NCBI GenBank assembly: GCA_033060915.1
Contig: CM065384.1
Location: forward strand, 13,827,001-13,891,000
Direction of reading: 5' to 3'
Origin: Euryodendron excelsum
Lineage: Eukaryota > Streptophyta > Magnoliopsida > Ericales > Pentaphylacaceae
DNA length: 64,000 bases
A program made the position numbers and the translations under genes. The notes beneath the pieces are model-generated. The model had not been told where the DNA came from. It saw only the letters and a list, made by a program, of their open reading frames with translations, and did no database searches. Numbering within the stretch: position 1 is the first letter of the stretch; every line of letters starts with the position of its first letter. Shown one piece after another: positions 11,500 through 21,812 of this stretch.

Positions 11500-13110
11500 C
11501 ATTTTTATACCTTCTAAAAACTCTCGTTTCAAAAGTCTCTATTTCTAAAATCTTCCTTTTGAACATACTTTCCTTAAACTCTCCTTTCCAAAGTTGTTTT
11601 CAAAAACTCTCGCCAAAAATCTATTTTTCAAAAACTCCTTTTCAACTCCTTTCCAAAATACTCTCTTCAAAATTCCTTTCCTAAAAATACTCCCTAGGTC
11701 TTCTTTCTAGAAAAACTCTTTCCAAAAACTCTTTTTAAAAACAATTTCTTCGAATTCACTTTCTACAGACACTCCCTAAATGCTTTCTTAAAAATTCGCT
11801 TTTCAAAAAACTCCTCACTAGGATTGCTTTCAAAACTCTCTATTTTCAAAATTCACTTTCTAAAAACTCCCCTTTAGGATTTCTTTCCAAAAATCCCTCT
11901 TTCTAAAAAACCCACTTTTCAAAATCTCTTTCCTTAGTGCCTAAGTTAAACCCTAGGGCCAATAATTAGGAAACCCTAATTTTCCTTCCCAAAAACATGA
12001 TTTCCAATCTCTTGTTTTGGCTCAAAACCTAGGTTTCCAAAACCTCTTGTTTTCAACATCAAAATTATACATATTTTCAAAACCTATTTTCTACATCAAA
12101 ACTATAATTTTTCCAAATCTAGGGTTTCTGAAACTTCCATTTCCAAATCCATGTCAAATCCAATCTTCCCTTTAGGAAACCAAACCCAATCTCCCATTTA
12201 GGAAATTAGATCCTATCCTCTGTTTTTGGAAACAAAATTAAAACTTCTCTCTTTAGAAACGAAATCCAATCCGTTGCTTTAGGAAATAGGAATCTCAATC
12301 CTTCCAAACTCAAATCTTTCCTAATCCAAATCCTTCCTAATCTTCTACTTTCCTAAACCTTAAGTTTCTTAAACTTTTAAATCTTTCCTTAAACATTAAG
12401 CTTCCAAACCTTTCTTGATTCAACCCTTTCCTAATGCTATCCCTTTCCAAATCTTAACTTTCCAAATCTAAGTTTTTCAAATTTTTCTTAAACTCAAACC
12501 TTTCCTAACTTCAAGTGTTTTCTAAAACTCAAACTTTCAAACATTTTCAAAATTCTAAACTTCCCTAAACTTCAAATCTTTCCAAATTCTAAACTTTCCA
12601 ATTTTCAAAACTTCCCTATTTCAAAACTTTCCAAATTCAAAACTTTCCTAAGTTGAACTTTTCCTATTTCAAAACTTTTTTTAAAACAAAACCTTTCCTA
12701 ATTTCAAAACCTCTCCTAATTTCAAAACTTTCTTAATTCAAAAACTTTCTTAAAATGAACCTTTCCTAATTTCAACACTTTTCTAAATTGAAACTTTTCT
12801 AAAATGAAACTTTCCAAAAATGAAACTTTCCTAATTTGAACCTTTCCTAATTCGAACCTTTCCTAAGTCCAATTTTTCCTAAACTTCCAATTCCAACATT
12901 CGAGTCAAGTTTTTCCTAAACCTCAAGTCTTTCCTAAATCCTATTTTCCTAAGTCTAGGTTTCTTAAATCTCAATTTTTCCAAAATAAATCCAAATCCCT
13001 CTTCCAATTTCTATCTTTCCAAATCAATTTCCTAATCCTTCAATTCCAATTTTCAATTTCCAATCTTCTAAGTTCAAATTAAACTCTTTTTCAAATCCAA
13101 CCTTCTATTT
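11500..13110 (+). repeat. Pyrimidine-skewed degenerate repeat tract (element C 5' LTR)
   Basis: A long run of imperfect TTTCCTAA/TTCAAAAC units with almost no G on this strand. No gene is supported; Phe/Ser/Lys-rich ORFs in it are composition artefacts. Confidence 0.75.
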
Positions 13111-13806
13111 TCTATCGGACTCTTATCCGAACTACAACTGACTAGATTCCTGCAAAAGGATACATAGGCAATCTTCATGGGTGCGGTCACAACATTTTTC
13201 AAACTTCTATTTCCACAATTTCTTTCAAATCTCTAATTCCACAACTTTCTTTAAGCTTCTATTCCCTAATCTGTTCCAAGTTTCTATTTCCAAATCTCTA
13301 TTTCTAATTTCCAAAACTTTCCAATTTCAATTCTATCTTTTCAAATCTCTTTCTAAAAACAAATCAATTTCTTTTCAAATTTATTTCCAAATCTATTCTC
13401 CAACTTTCTCTTTTTGCACTTTCATATTATGCATCATGTTAAATTTCTTTTTAAACATTTCTTGTCTAAATTGATAGGATTGAACATTTGTTAGTTGAAG
13501 ACTCTCATGGGTGAATCTAGGATAAATAGACTTGTAGGTACCGTAAGGGCGGAGTAGGGTGATGGCTTAGTGCGTGTTCCCTACACGTAACCAACCTCCG
13601 AACCTAGGATCACTTCTTTCGAAAGACCAAAATGGAGTTTATTTTCAAAAAGGGCTTAAATATTTTCTAAAGGTTGCCAAACAACCTGTTTTCTTAAAAA
13701 CCCTCTCTTGAGGTAGTATTTTCAAAATCGTTTTCAAAAACCCTAAGTGTAGTCTTCGGATTATGCTTAGTTTTTAGGTGACCTAACTCACCTTAATCAA
13801 GTTAGG

Positions 13807-13816
13807 TGGCGACTCC
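13807..13816 (+). repeat. PBS half-copy inside the LTR
   Basis: TGGCGACTCC equals the first ten bases of the primer-binding site at 13970. It sits about 150 bases before the LTR end. It is kept in LTR D (39244), F (42722), H (59244) and, in reverse, A (33272-33281). Confidence 0.7.
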
Positions 13817-13969
13817 AAACTTTTTCCAAAAGCCCTTTCTTCAAGTCAATTTTCAATTCAAACCTAGTAGCACTCATTCTTCTAGGAGGGTGAGTTTTAA
13901 CGAGAAAGTACAGTGTTTTTCCCGCTTGTGTGTGTATTCCTCGAGTGCAAAAAATTTGGGGGCGACAGC

Positions 13970-13988
13970 TGGCGACTCCACTGGGGAC
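13970..13988 (+). promoter_or_regulatory. Primer-binding site of element C
   Basis: TGGCGACTCCACTGGGGAC begins two bases after the LTR terminus. Its TGG start pairs with the CCA end of a tRNA. The sequence resembles the tRNA-Arg-type PBS described for Ogre elements, though I cannot confirm the tRNA from this window. Confidence 0.82.
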
Positions 13989-15539
13989 ACTTAGAGGGTT
14001 AGGCCATAGTCATGTCTGTTTACCCTTCTTCCATGTAAAGTCTTCAATTAATTTGCAATCCTATTCACTATAACTTTTCAAAACAAAATTTTTAAAATTG
14101 TTTAAAAAAAAACATGCATTTATTCATATTATCTTGTATTAAGTTTTCCATCCACATACTAACTCTTGCATCTTTGTTTTGTAGGTGCGTTTTTTGTTTA
14201 AATTTTAACTGCCATGCATGAATGTGATGAACAGGATGAATGGGAGTTGTTGGGCTCTTTCCTCCGCTTTTAAAAATCACACACTCACTGCATGTGCACC
14301 TGCATTCTGCATACTTGCATTTTTACCCTGATATGTCCTTTCTAGTTAGAAAGGGGGAACGGTATATTGGTTGTGGGCAAGATGCTGTGTCAGTTTCTTC
14401 GCCTACGTCCTCTTGATGGTTCCCTCGCTCGAATCACCAACCGATCATGGCACCACCTCGGGGAGTGGGCCTTGGTTTGAAGAACCGGGGACCGAGCCTT
14501 TTTAGGATGCATTAGTCAACCCTCAACCTCATGCTCATATAGACAGCATGCATAGCCGAACCTCTGCCGGATTTAAGACACGTGCACTGTTTTCCAAAAC
14601 CATGGAGAAAAGGGCGACTGCTCTTACTTTCATTTATACCTGTCTATTCATGTTGTTATAATGACTGTATTCATACTGTTATAATGCCTGTCTAACTGCT
14701 CATGCATGCGCGTTTACCTCGCTATTGCATTCTCTCTTCTTATACTCTTTACATATCCATGTTCATGCATTCTATATCCCATGTCAAGACGAAAGTCTTG
14801 AGTAACTTAAGTCACTGCATTCTCATACATATGATCAACCCAAAGAGAGGGACACCTAGTTCACTCTCCCTTGCATTAAGCCTACCAATACCCTAAGGGT
14901 TCCCATGTAACCCTAAGGACTCATGGCATGCACCTCAATTCATTTCATAAGAGAAGCCCCAATCCCCCTATGCTCACGGAGATAGGATTGTCAAGAAGAC
15001 AATGGGCAATTGATCAACAAGGTCTCTCAGCGACCTCCTCAACATCAAATCCAACGAAGGTGAATCCGAAGACTCAAGAGTAGTTTACAGTTTCCTTTGT
15101 AAAATTAGATAGGTGGAACCCTAAGGAACATGTTCCCTCTCCCCCTGTTTAAAATGTATTTCAATTCTTTTGTATATTAAACCCGAAGTTAAATGTATTT
15201 CTTTATTTTTTCTCAAATGAGTGAGTAAATAAATGCATGAACAAAGGAAAGGTTCCCAGCTAACGGTAAGGCATCTGCATACAAGGGCAAATCCCTTATC
15301 TCCAAAAGTGAGCCAATAGACCATGTGTAGTTTCCCTCCTAAAGAGGGGCACCCTAGAGCATGCATTGCATAAAGACCTGTCAAGATAAAACACTGACTC
15401 TTTTCCTTTGTTGGTTTCAGGTACCTGTCCTCGTTCCCTTGCCGTCTTACAAGCCAAAAGCTAAGAAACGCCCATGAAATTACTTACTCTTGATACCTTG
15501 ACTCTATTACTAGTAGAGGCAAGAGGAGTCAAACATAGG
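13989..15539 (+). other. 5' leader of element C
   Basis: A non-coding leader of about 1.55 kb. It matches the reverse complement of 31700-33100 (element A) and parts of 53640-54560 and 59410-59715 (element E): for example the AACAGGATGAATGGGAGTTG block near 14232 and the 'GATCATGGCACCACC' block near 14443. A TTGGTTTCAGGTACC near 15412 resembles a splice acceptor before gag. No ORF is conserved in it. Confidence 0.6.
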
Positions 15540-16725
15540 ATGACCAAAATGGAAGGCATGCTTTCTTCACTCTTATTACATGCAACCCATGAGCAAGAAG
15601 AATCCTCGCAGGCTCAGACCCATGTGGAATGAAAAAGGATGATGAAGGAAGTCCAAGACCACACCCATACCATTGCTCACCAACCACATCCCCAAGCCAT
15701 TTGCTGTATTCCGGCATCTCTCAGACCAACCTTTAACCACACCCCTAAATCCTATAATCTATCCTGTGATTACCAGTCTCATCCGCTTGGCCTTGACACC
15801 GAAAATTGTCCCACTTTGAAACATAAAGCCCGAAACCCCTTCAATTTCCAAACCACCGACCCCATATCCATCACACCGGAACTTGATCCTCGACCTGTCA
15901 GGTCATCTAGGGCACCTAGGCGAGTGAGACCAAAAGATTGAATTTTCACTAAACTCATTTGTACTCAAACCATAGCTTACTTTGATCTTCTCACCGCGGG
16001 ATATTTGAAACCTATACCCCCTCGACCTTGACCTAGCCCTCTGCCACCCTATTTTAACACAAAGGCGTACTGTGAGTACCATTCAGGCAGCCAAGGACAT
16101 GATACCGAAGAATGCTGGACCCTCAAGTATAAGATCCATGACTTGATAGATAACAACACTATTGGCTAACAATCAGCATCCTTCTACGAACGTCACAACA
16201 AATTCTTCACCAGACCCCACTGTCAATCCTATTACAAAACTTGGTAACAATAAGGTTTGGTTCGCTATATGCCAAGAGATATATTACTAGGATAGGGAGA
16301 AAATGGTATGCGAAGATATAGAACAGAGTCATACCCAGTTACGGTAAAACCCCGATAGAATGCCAGCCCCCAAAGATGAACTCATATATGAATCTGTGAA
16401 GAAGATTGACTAGGAGCTATCCAACCTCAGTAATAAGAATCCCCCATTGTGTACACTTGAGGAGTACCAAGCCACGGTGGGATGCTAGAGCAGAAAACCC
16501 TAGGCTCGAGCTATCAAGTTGGAAGAAGGTGAGTCGCCCGAATGGTTTGTTAGGGAAACTACGAAGCAAACAAATGAAGGCAAGACGGTCAAGAAAGCTG
16601 ACAATTATATCATCGCCGCTAACTCACTTTGAACTCCTGGAGAAGCATCTACTTGTCCTGCCTTGGTTGAAGATCATAGCCGTGGATGGAATGCTGATAT
16701 GGGCATCATCCCAAAGCCCTATTGA
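15540..16725 (+). pseudogene. gag: gag remnant of element C (Gag C-terminal part)
   Basis: The sense-strand reading starts MTKMEGMLSS, comparable to RTKMDEMFKL near the start of element A's Gag. In the same frame at 16071-16115 lies CEYHSGSQGHDTEEC followed by WTLKYKIHDLID. This is the C-x2-H-x5-H-x4-C nucleocapsid knuckle and basic tail typical of plant Tat-type Gag. A second, degraded knuckle is seen at 15765-15809 (CDYQSHPLGLDTENC). The end, after frame changes, is GIIPKPY-stop at 16725, matching GIIPKPN-stop in element A. The central capsid-like part (about 350 residues in A) is missing. Gag would package the element RNA; this copy is dead, with several stops and frameshifts. Confidence 0.75.
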
Positions 16726-18624
16726 AGAATGTAGGAATCCCATCAAAAGCGTACAAGAGAGGGGTGTTTTCACCCACTTTCTTTCTATCCCTTTTACTTC
16801 CTGTCTTTAAATCGATGTTTACATTTTCTCACTGCTCAAGAACTCTATGCTTTCCATAAAAAAATGATAATAGTAATCAAATGATAGTCCTCTTATTCAC
16901 TGCTACTATCTTATATGTCTTTTATCAATAGTAACTACTTTCTATGCAAGAGGCAAGGTTTATCTTATGGAATGATCCGACTTGAAGGGATGATAGCATG
17001 AGTTAATCACTCGCCAAATGACCAGCTTTCCAGAAAGAGAGAGGATAGGGATGAGTGAGGAAACTACCCAAAGGCAACACTTACAAGACACTTAAGCTAA
17101 GCGATATGTGGTCAGTTTATCAAAATGAAGATGAGCCATCTTTCACTTCCCCACATATAAATAAAAGAATAAATAAATAAATGTTCCTATATTCCCTTTG
17201 CTTAACCCCTAGTGCCTCGTGGAAAGCGAAAATTTTCTTTGTCAACCTCGATCCAAGACTGTCCTCCCCACACTGGGGCAAATAATAGTTGAGAACTCTA
17301 GGAATGGTATCCACCTCTATCATGCTAGGATAGTATCGAAAGCTCTATAGATCAAGCAATCTAATTCAAAGTGAAAAGAGGCCCTCATTTCATTCCTCAT
17401 ACAGTCAGAAGCAACCCCTTGCCAAACCCGTTGAGCCATCTATCTTTTCTCAATATAACCCCAGCCTAGGGATCACCGCCCACATTGGGTTAGATTGAAC
17501 TACCAAGGAAAAGGTCTAAGGAAAAAGGGTTGGAGAATTACTCATTCCACAAAAGAAAAAAGACAAAAATGACAAGAGTTGCTAAGGGGCAAGAGGCCGA
17601 AAAAAAAAATGATTGAGTCGTCTTCAAAAGCATAATAAGAAGATCAAAAAAGAAGAGAGTCATGTTTCTCTCAAAAAGCATATAGAAAGTGTGAAAGAAA
17701 ATAGTCATTTTCACCTTGAGAAGAAGGGAATTTAAAGGTGATCCTAGGTTACAAAGAAACCCAATAAACAATAGGTTCAAGCCTTTATCCTTTTTTGAAA
17801 AATCTCAAAAATCATGACCTACATTACAACCCTACTAAAGTCCACTCTGATTGAAAACGGATTCCTTCATCTAAGTGAGCTGGACACGCTGCCAAAGCTA
17901 AGAATGGATGCTAGCCCTACTGAAAAAAGTCAAGGATGGTACGGATCTAAACCCTGTTGAAAACAACATTGAATTTGAGCCTATATATCCCATAGTTTCG
18001 AAAACCCCTTAACCTAGCCTACATTACGGTCCTAAACAAAGTCTCCTCGGATTGAAAGGACTAGCCGCTTATCGCTCTGCTGAAGGTCGGGTAAGCTGTT
18101 GCTAAAACCCCGAGAGTCGAGAGTTATAGCCCAACAATCATATACACTAACCCTGAGGTAGAGAGTCGGAGGCGATCAAAAGGTTGAGAAAGGTACAAAG
18201 TGCTATCATCCAATCAAGGTAAGGTTGAGCCAGAGGAGAGATTAGACCCCCGAAAAGGAAGGAGTCACCTTTCCACAGATATCAAGTTCAACAGCACCTT
18301 TTGTCATTCTGTTAGCTAATATATTTCTAATATGTGCATAAAAAAAATAAATAAATCAACATGAGCTTTACATATATTGGATATAACTCCTTGTAGAAAC
18401 AAAAGTCACTAATACAGTTTACTGTCAAATGTCAACTCATGTACTAGATACATAACATCATCATCCACCACATACATCCGGTTATATGCCTAGTTGTAAA
18501 GATCATAAATGTATCTGTCTATCTATCCATCTTTGTACAAAACTTACAAAATAAAACTGTCTAACATGAATACATCTCAGGAATAGGGGCAAGCGAAGAT
18601 CAGAATCTCCACAAGGAGCATCTA
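16726..18624 (+). other. Region between gag and antisense gene, element C
   Basis: This 1.9 kb should hold pol in an autonomous element but shows no protease, reverse transcriptase, RNase H or integrase motif. Near 17820-18010 a translation (STLIENGFLHLSELDTLPK) matches GLNNTLIENGLLDLNELDML at 28797-28513 in element A. So a short segment is conserved, but its function is unknown. The rest is unassigned. Confidence 0.55.
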
Positions 18625-20463
18625 TCAAAGGTGAAAGTCATTGTCATTTGGATCGAAATCCCCGAAACCCAGCATCGAAGGAGGCAGATAACTACTCGAA
18701 GCACCAGCATCCTGCAGAGAAGATAGAATCGAAATCAGCCACATAAAAAAAAAGGAACTAAACAACAACAGAGCAAAAAGAAGGGGAGAAAAGATGACAT
18801 ACCCCCCCACCTCCCATCTGGGCTATCCGAGCCGTCAAGGAAGCCATATCTGCCTGATACTGGTCTCGCTCTGTCTGGTATCAATCTCTTTGATCCCTCA
18901 CAGCTATAAACTCAGTCTGGGGAACACATCCTCCTGCTCGGCGCCACAAGTCAACCACCTCCTAGCCCACAGCATACCCGCCGACTACTACCTCAAATCG
19001 GGTGAAGGCACCGACAGAATGAGCCCCAAAGTGCGCTGCATAACTTGTGTCCGGAGGAAGCAGGAACTCCACACTCGGCTACCGCTCCTAATAGGGGATA
19101 GGCACTCCCGCCACTAAGGCCCCAAACATATACTCTGGTGGAGCTCCTCCTGACCGGAACTCATCATAAAACTGCCGCCAATGTCGCTCTCTGAGATAGG
19201 ACTCCTAAGTATCATCATTGAGAAAAGCAGCCCTCGACAGGGACAACAGAACCAAGTACTGAACTCTCTCGTAATGAACTGATCCAATAAAAGGCTACCA
19301 AGTCACATCTCTTGCCTCAATCAGCTCCAAGTTAGCCCGAAGCGTCACAAAATCAGTAATCTCTGATCACTGAGCTACCCGATCACGAGCCCACCTCAAT
19401 GCATGTGGATAAAGGTTGTCCTCAACAACTGTAGGGCGACACACAGGCAAGTACTCATAGCTCCACCAGATAAGAAAGAGCCAGAAACTGGTCATACTGC
19501 CCCAACAGGAAGAAGTCCGGACTCGCATCGATTGAAGGAAGCAGCCAAAGGAGAAAGAACCCCAATCTAGCTTCGATAAAGCCCCAAGATCAGCTACTAT
19601 ACTCACCAAGCGAAATGGCACAAGTAACTTGTTGTTGTTGCAGAAGCAGCTAAAGATGATGTACAAAACAAGTCGCCGTCTCATGATGTCTCGCCTAGCA
19701 GGCAATGGCTTAGCAGCAAAGGTACAGTCATCCTAACTAAGCCAAGGGACTGGGAAGGCAGAACGCTCAAGAGGAGGCAAGTCCAGCAGAATGCATGCCT
19801 CATCTCTACTGACTGACTGTAGAGTGATTCGCCGGCCAACAAAGGAAAGCCCTGTGATGACCGCCCAATCCAAGGGAGTGGGACCTAACTCAAAGCCGAC
19901 ATAGTGGAAGGTCTTGGTCTTCCCGAACCACCTCTCAACAAGTGCTAGTACCAAATGCCGATTCAGGCAGTTAGCCTGTAATCCCATGAAGGCTCCAAAT
20001 CCAATCTCAGCCAAGAAGGTACGATATGATGGGGCAGCCCGCTGCATAGTCACAAAGACCTAATGAACGGCCCCTCTAAAAGTTGTATGTGCCTGCGGAG
20101 CGGGAAGATGCTGTCTAGAGTATACACTGGGGTGATAAGCAAGATCCCCGAGTGGTGGAATATATGATACCTGCAGATCTCCCAAGTCTGCCTGTGCCTG
20201 GAGGAGGCTCTCCCATAGCCAGTGACCTGGTCGCCCAGACCCGGTAGCTCCTCATCTCCACTGATCTCCTCTGTAAAGGCCTGCTCAATCGGAGGAAAAA
20301 GGTCGACAGGTGGCCTACTCCCCCGACCACTCTGACTAGATACTGCCTGCCTTGTAGACCGTCGGCTACTCCTAGACCGACTGGAACCACTGGTGGAATC
20401 TGTCCGAGCCGCCTTCCCCGAGTGGCGTCTCCTCTCAGAACCATCATCACCCGCGTCTGCCAT
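18625..20463 (-). pseudogene. Antisense PMD protein gene of element C
   Basis: Runs opposite to the LTRs and gag. MADAGDDGSERRRHSG is followed by an SR-rich stretch (SGSSRSRSSRRSTRQ), a linker, then LGDLAYHPSVYSRQHLP. The plant mobile domain core has LVERWFGKTKTFHYVGFE, GPTPLDWAVITGLSFVGRR, then LDWGSFSFGCFLQSM and FWLFLIWWSYEYLPVCRP. These match the PMD pattern of ERW..ET.TFH, D...LTGL..G, and a WGS...L.....W.YE..P tail. A Gln/Arg-rich probable coiled coil follows, then a 91-base putative intron (18802-18712, GTATGT...TGCAG) and a last exon ending LGFGDFDPNDNDFHL. One frameshift near 20180 and several stops (PWLS-stop, VAQ-stop, VTW-stop) disable it. The upstream CTTTTCAG suggests a 5' intron. 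PMD proteins are linked to transposons and silencing in plants; the function here is inferred only. Confidence 0.8.
18712..18802 (-). other. Putative 91-base intron in antisense PMD gene
   Basis: On the minus strand GGGG|GTATGTCATC opens it and TTCTCTGCAG|GATGC closes it, with a pyrimidine-rich interior. The equivalent in element A is 27675-27762 (GTATGTTG ... TTTGGAG). Flanking exons are conserved while the interior is not coding. Confidence 0.55.
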
Positions 20464-21796
20464 CCTGAAAAGGTAAGCTAAGGTAATAGGTGTTAATATA
20501 CCATACATACAGATAAATAATAACATAATAAAGTAAAACAAAATAAACAACAAACAATAAAAAGCATATAATAATAAAAAGAATTCAAATGATAAGTCAA
20601 AATAAATTTTCTACACATTTCAATTTTCCAACTTCAAAGCCAAATCTCCAGGGTTTTCTATCTTTTTCCTTCAAAAAGATTTCAATCTAACTCTTTCCCT
20701 AAATTTCTAAAAATTTCAGCGAGTTATGTTTAAAAGTGGCCCCTACAACACCCACAACATTAAAACAAAACACAAACCGTGCACTTCACAATGTTACAAT
20801 CGCATAACCTCAACACCCGCGCACACTTTTTGAACTTTCGAAATTTTCAAACCACGTGTTTTATTTTTCCAATAAATCAATGGTTTTCAAAGTTATCCAA
20901 AAATTTCTTAAAATCATATTAAATATTTTCTAAAAATATTCTTACATTTTTCAAAATTTCAAACTCTAAAAATTCCATCAATTTCTTCAGTTTTTCAATT
21001 TTCCTAATTTTCAAAGTATTTTTCTATTTTTTAAAAAATAAAAAAATCACCAAGTTTTCAAAAAATCACGAAACTTCACATGGTTGTTCAACACATTTTT
21101 CTAAGGCACATTGCATAAAAATTTAGCCAGAAAACCCAATGCCTAAACCTGTAGGAACAAACTCCCAATTCCTGCAGAAAACCCTCTTCACATAATCACG
21201 TAAATCGCTCAAATTGAATCAAACAGGCACCAAAAGGCAAAAACAACATCACCATAGTGTTCAAAACATATCAAAATATCAATTTCTACTATTCACATGA
21301 TTCAAACGAAATTTTACATATCAAAATCAACAAAATTTTAAAAACTCACTTTTTGGAGTTCTCCGGCAAAATATTCTCTTCCGGTGACTTTTCTAGCGAC
21401 GTGGTCTCCCTCCGGCAATCACTCGTGGTCTCCAAGAGGTTCTCCTTCAATGTCCAAGTCAGTTTCCCCGTAATGTCTCTCGGATTTGCGAAAATCTTCC
21501 AAAATCCAGCAACTATTCGAACTAGAATTTTTCTGGTTTTAATTTCAAACCTGGCGCCACTAGAAAAGGCACCAAGCCTTCTCTGCCAAAGGCGCTACTC
21601 CTAGTGGTGCCAGTTGCCAATCCTGGGTAGCTTTGTCCATTTTCCCGCCATAACTCATTTTCGAAGGCCTTTTAGGCCCAATATCCATTTTTGAACCCCT
21701 GTTGTCGAAAAATTCCCAAAGTCCATCCCTCTGACTGCCTCGCGGTCAACATGAGACTCTTACTCTATCGTTTTCTACCTTTGACAAGCAAAGACA
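20464..21796 (-). other. Upstream region of antisense PMD gene, element C
   Basis: About 1.3 kb between the PMD start codon and the PPT. Reading on the minus strand it has GGCGCC palindromes (21552-21613, CTGGCGCCACTAG and GGCGCTACTCCTAGTGG), then AT-rich sequence, then a splice-acceptor-like CTTACCTTTTCAG. It probably contains the gene's promoter, 5' UTR and an intron. Confidence 0.5.
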
Positions 21797-21808
21797 GAGA
21801 AAGAAGGG
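21797..21808 (+). promoter_or_regulatory. Polypurine tract of element C
   Basis: GAGAAAGAAGGG, followed by CAGC and the 3' LTR start TGTAAACACCCC. Position and composition fit the plus-strand primer. Element E has AGAAAAAGAGGGG in the same place on the minus strand (44662-44650). Confidence 0.8.
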
Positions 21809-21812
21809 CAGC

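Larger units (their letters stand above)
8828..13967 (+). mobile_element. Element C 5' LTR
   Basis: It starts TGTAAGCACTCC and ends GGCGACA. In order: conserved 5' block, hairpin array (9000-9240), CCGTCAGAGT repeats (9430-9575), GGTATCAAAC repeats (9770-10260), GGCGCC palindromes (10493-10589), TATA box (10604), pyrimidine-skewed tract (11500-13110), the GGATACATAGGCAATC box (about 13157) and the conserved 3' block with a TGGCGACTCC copy at 13807. Confidence 0.92.
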
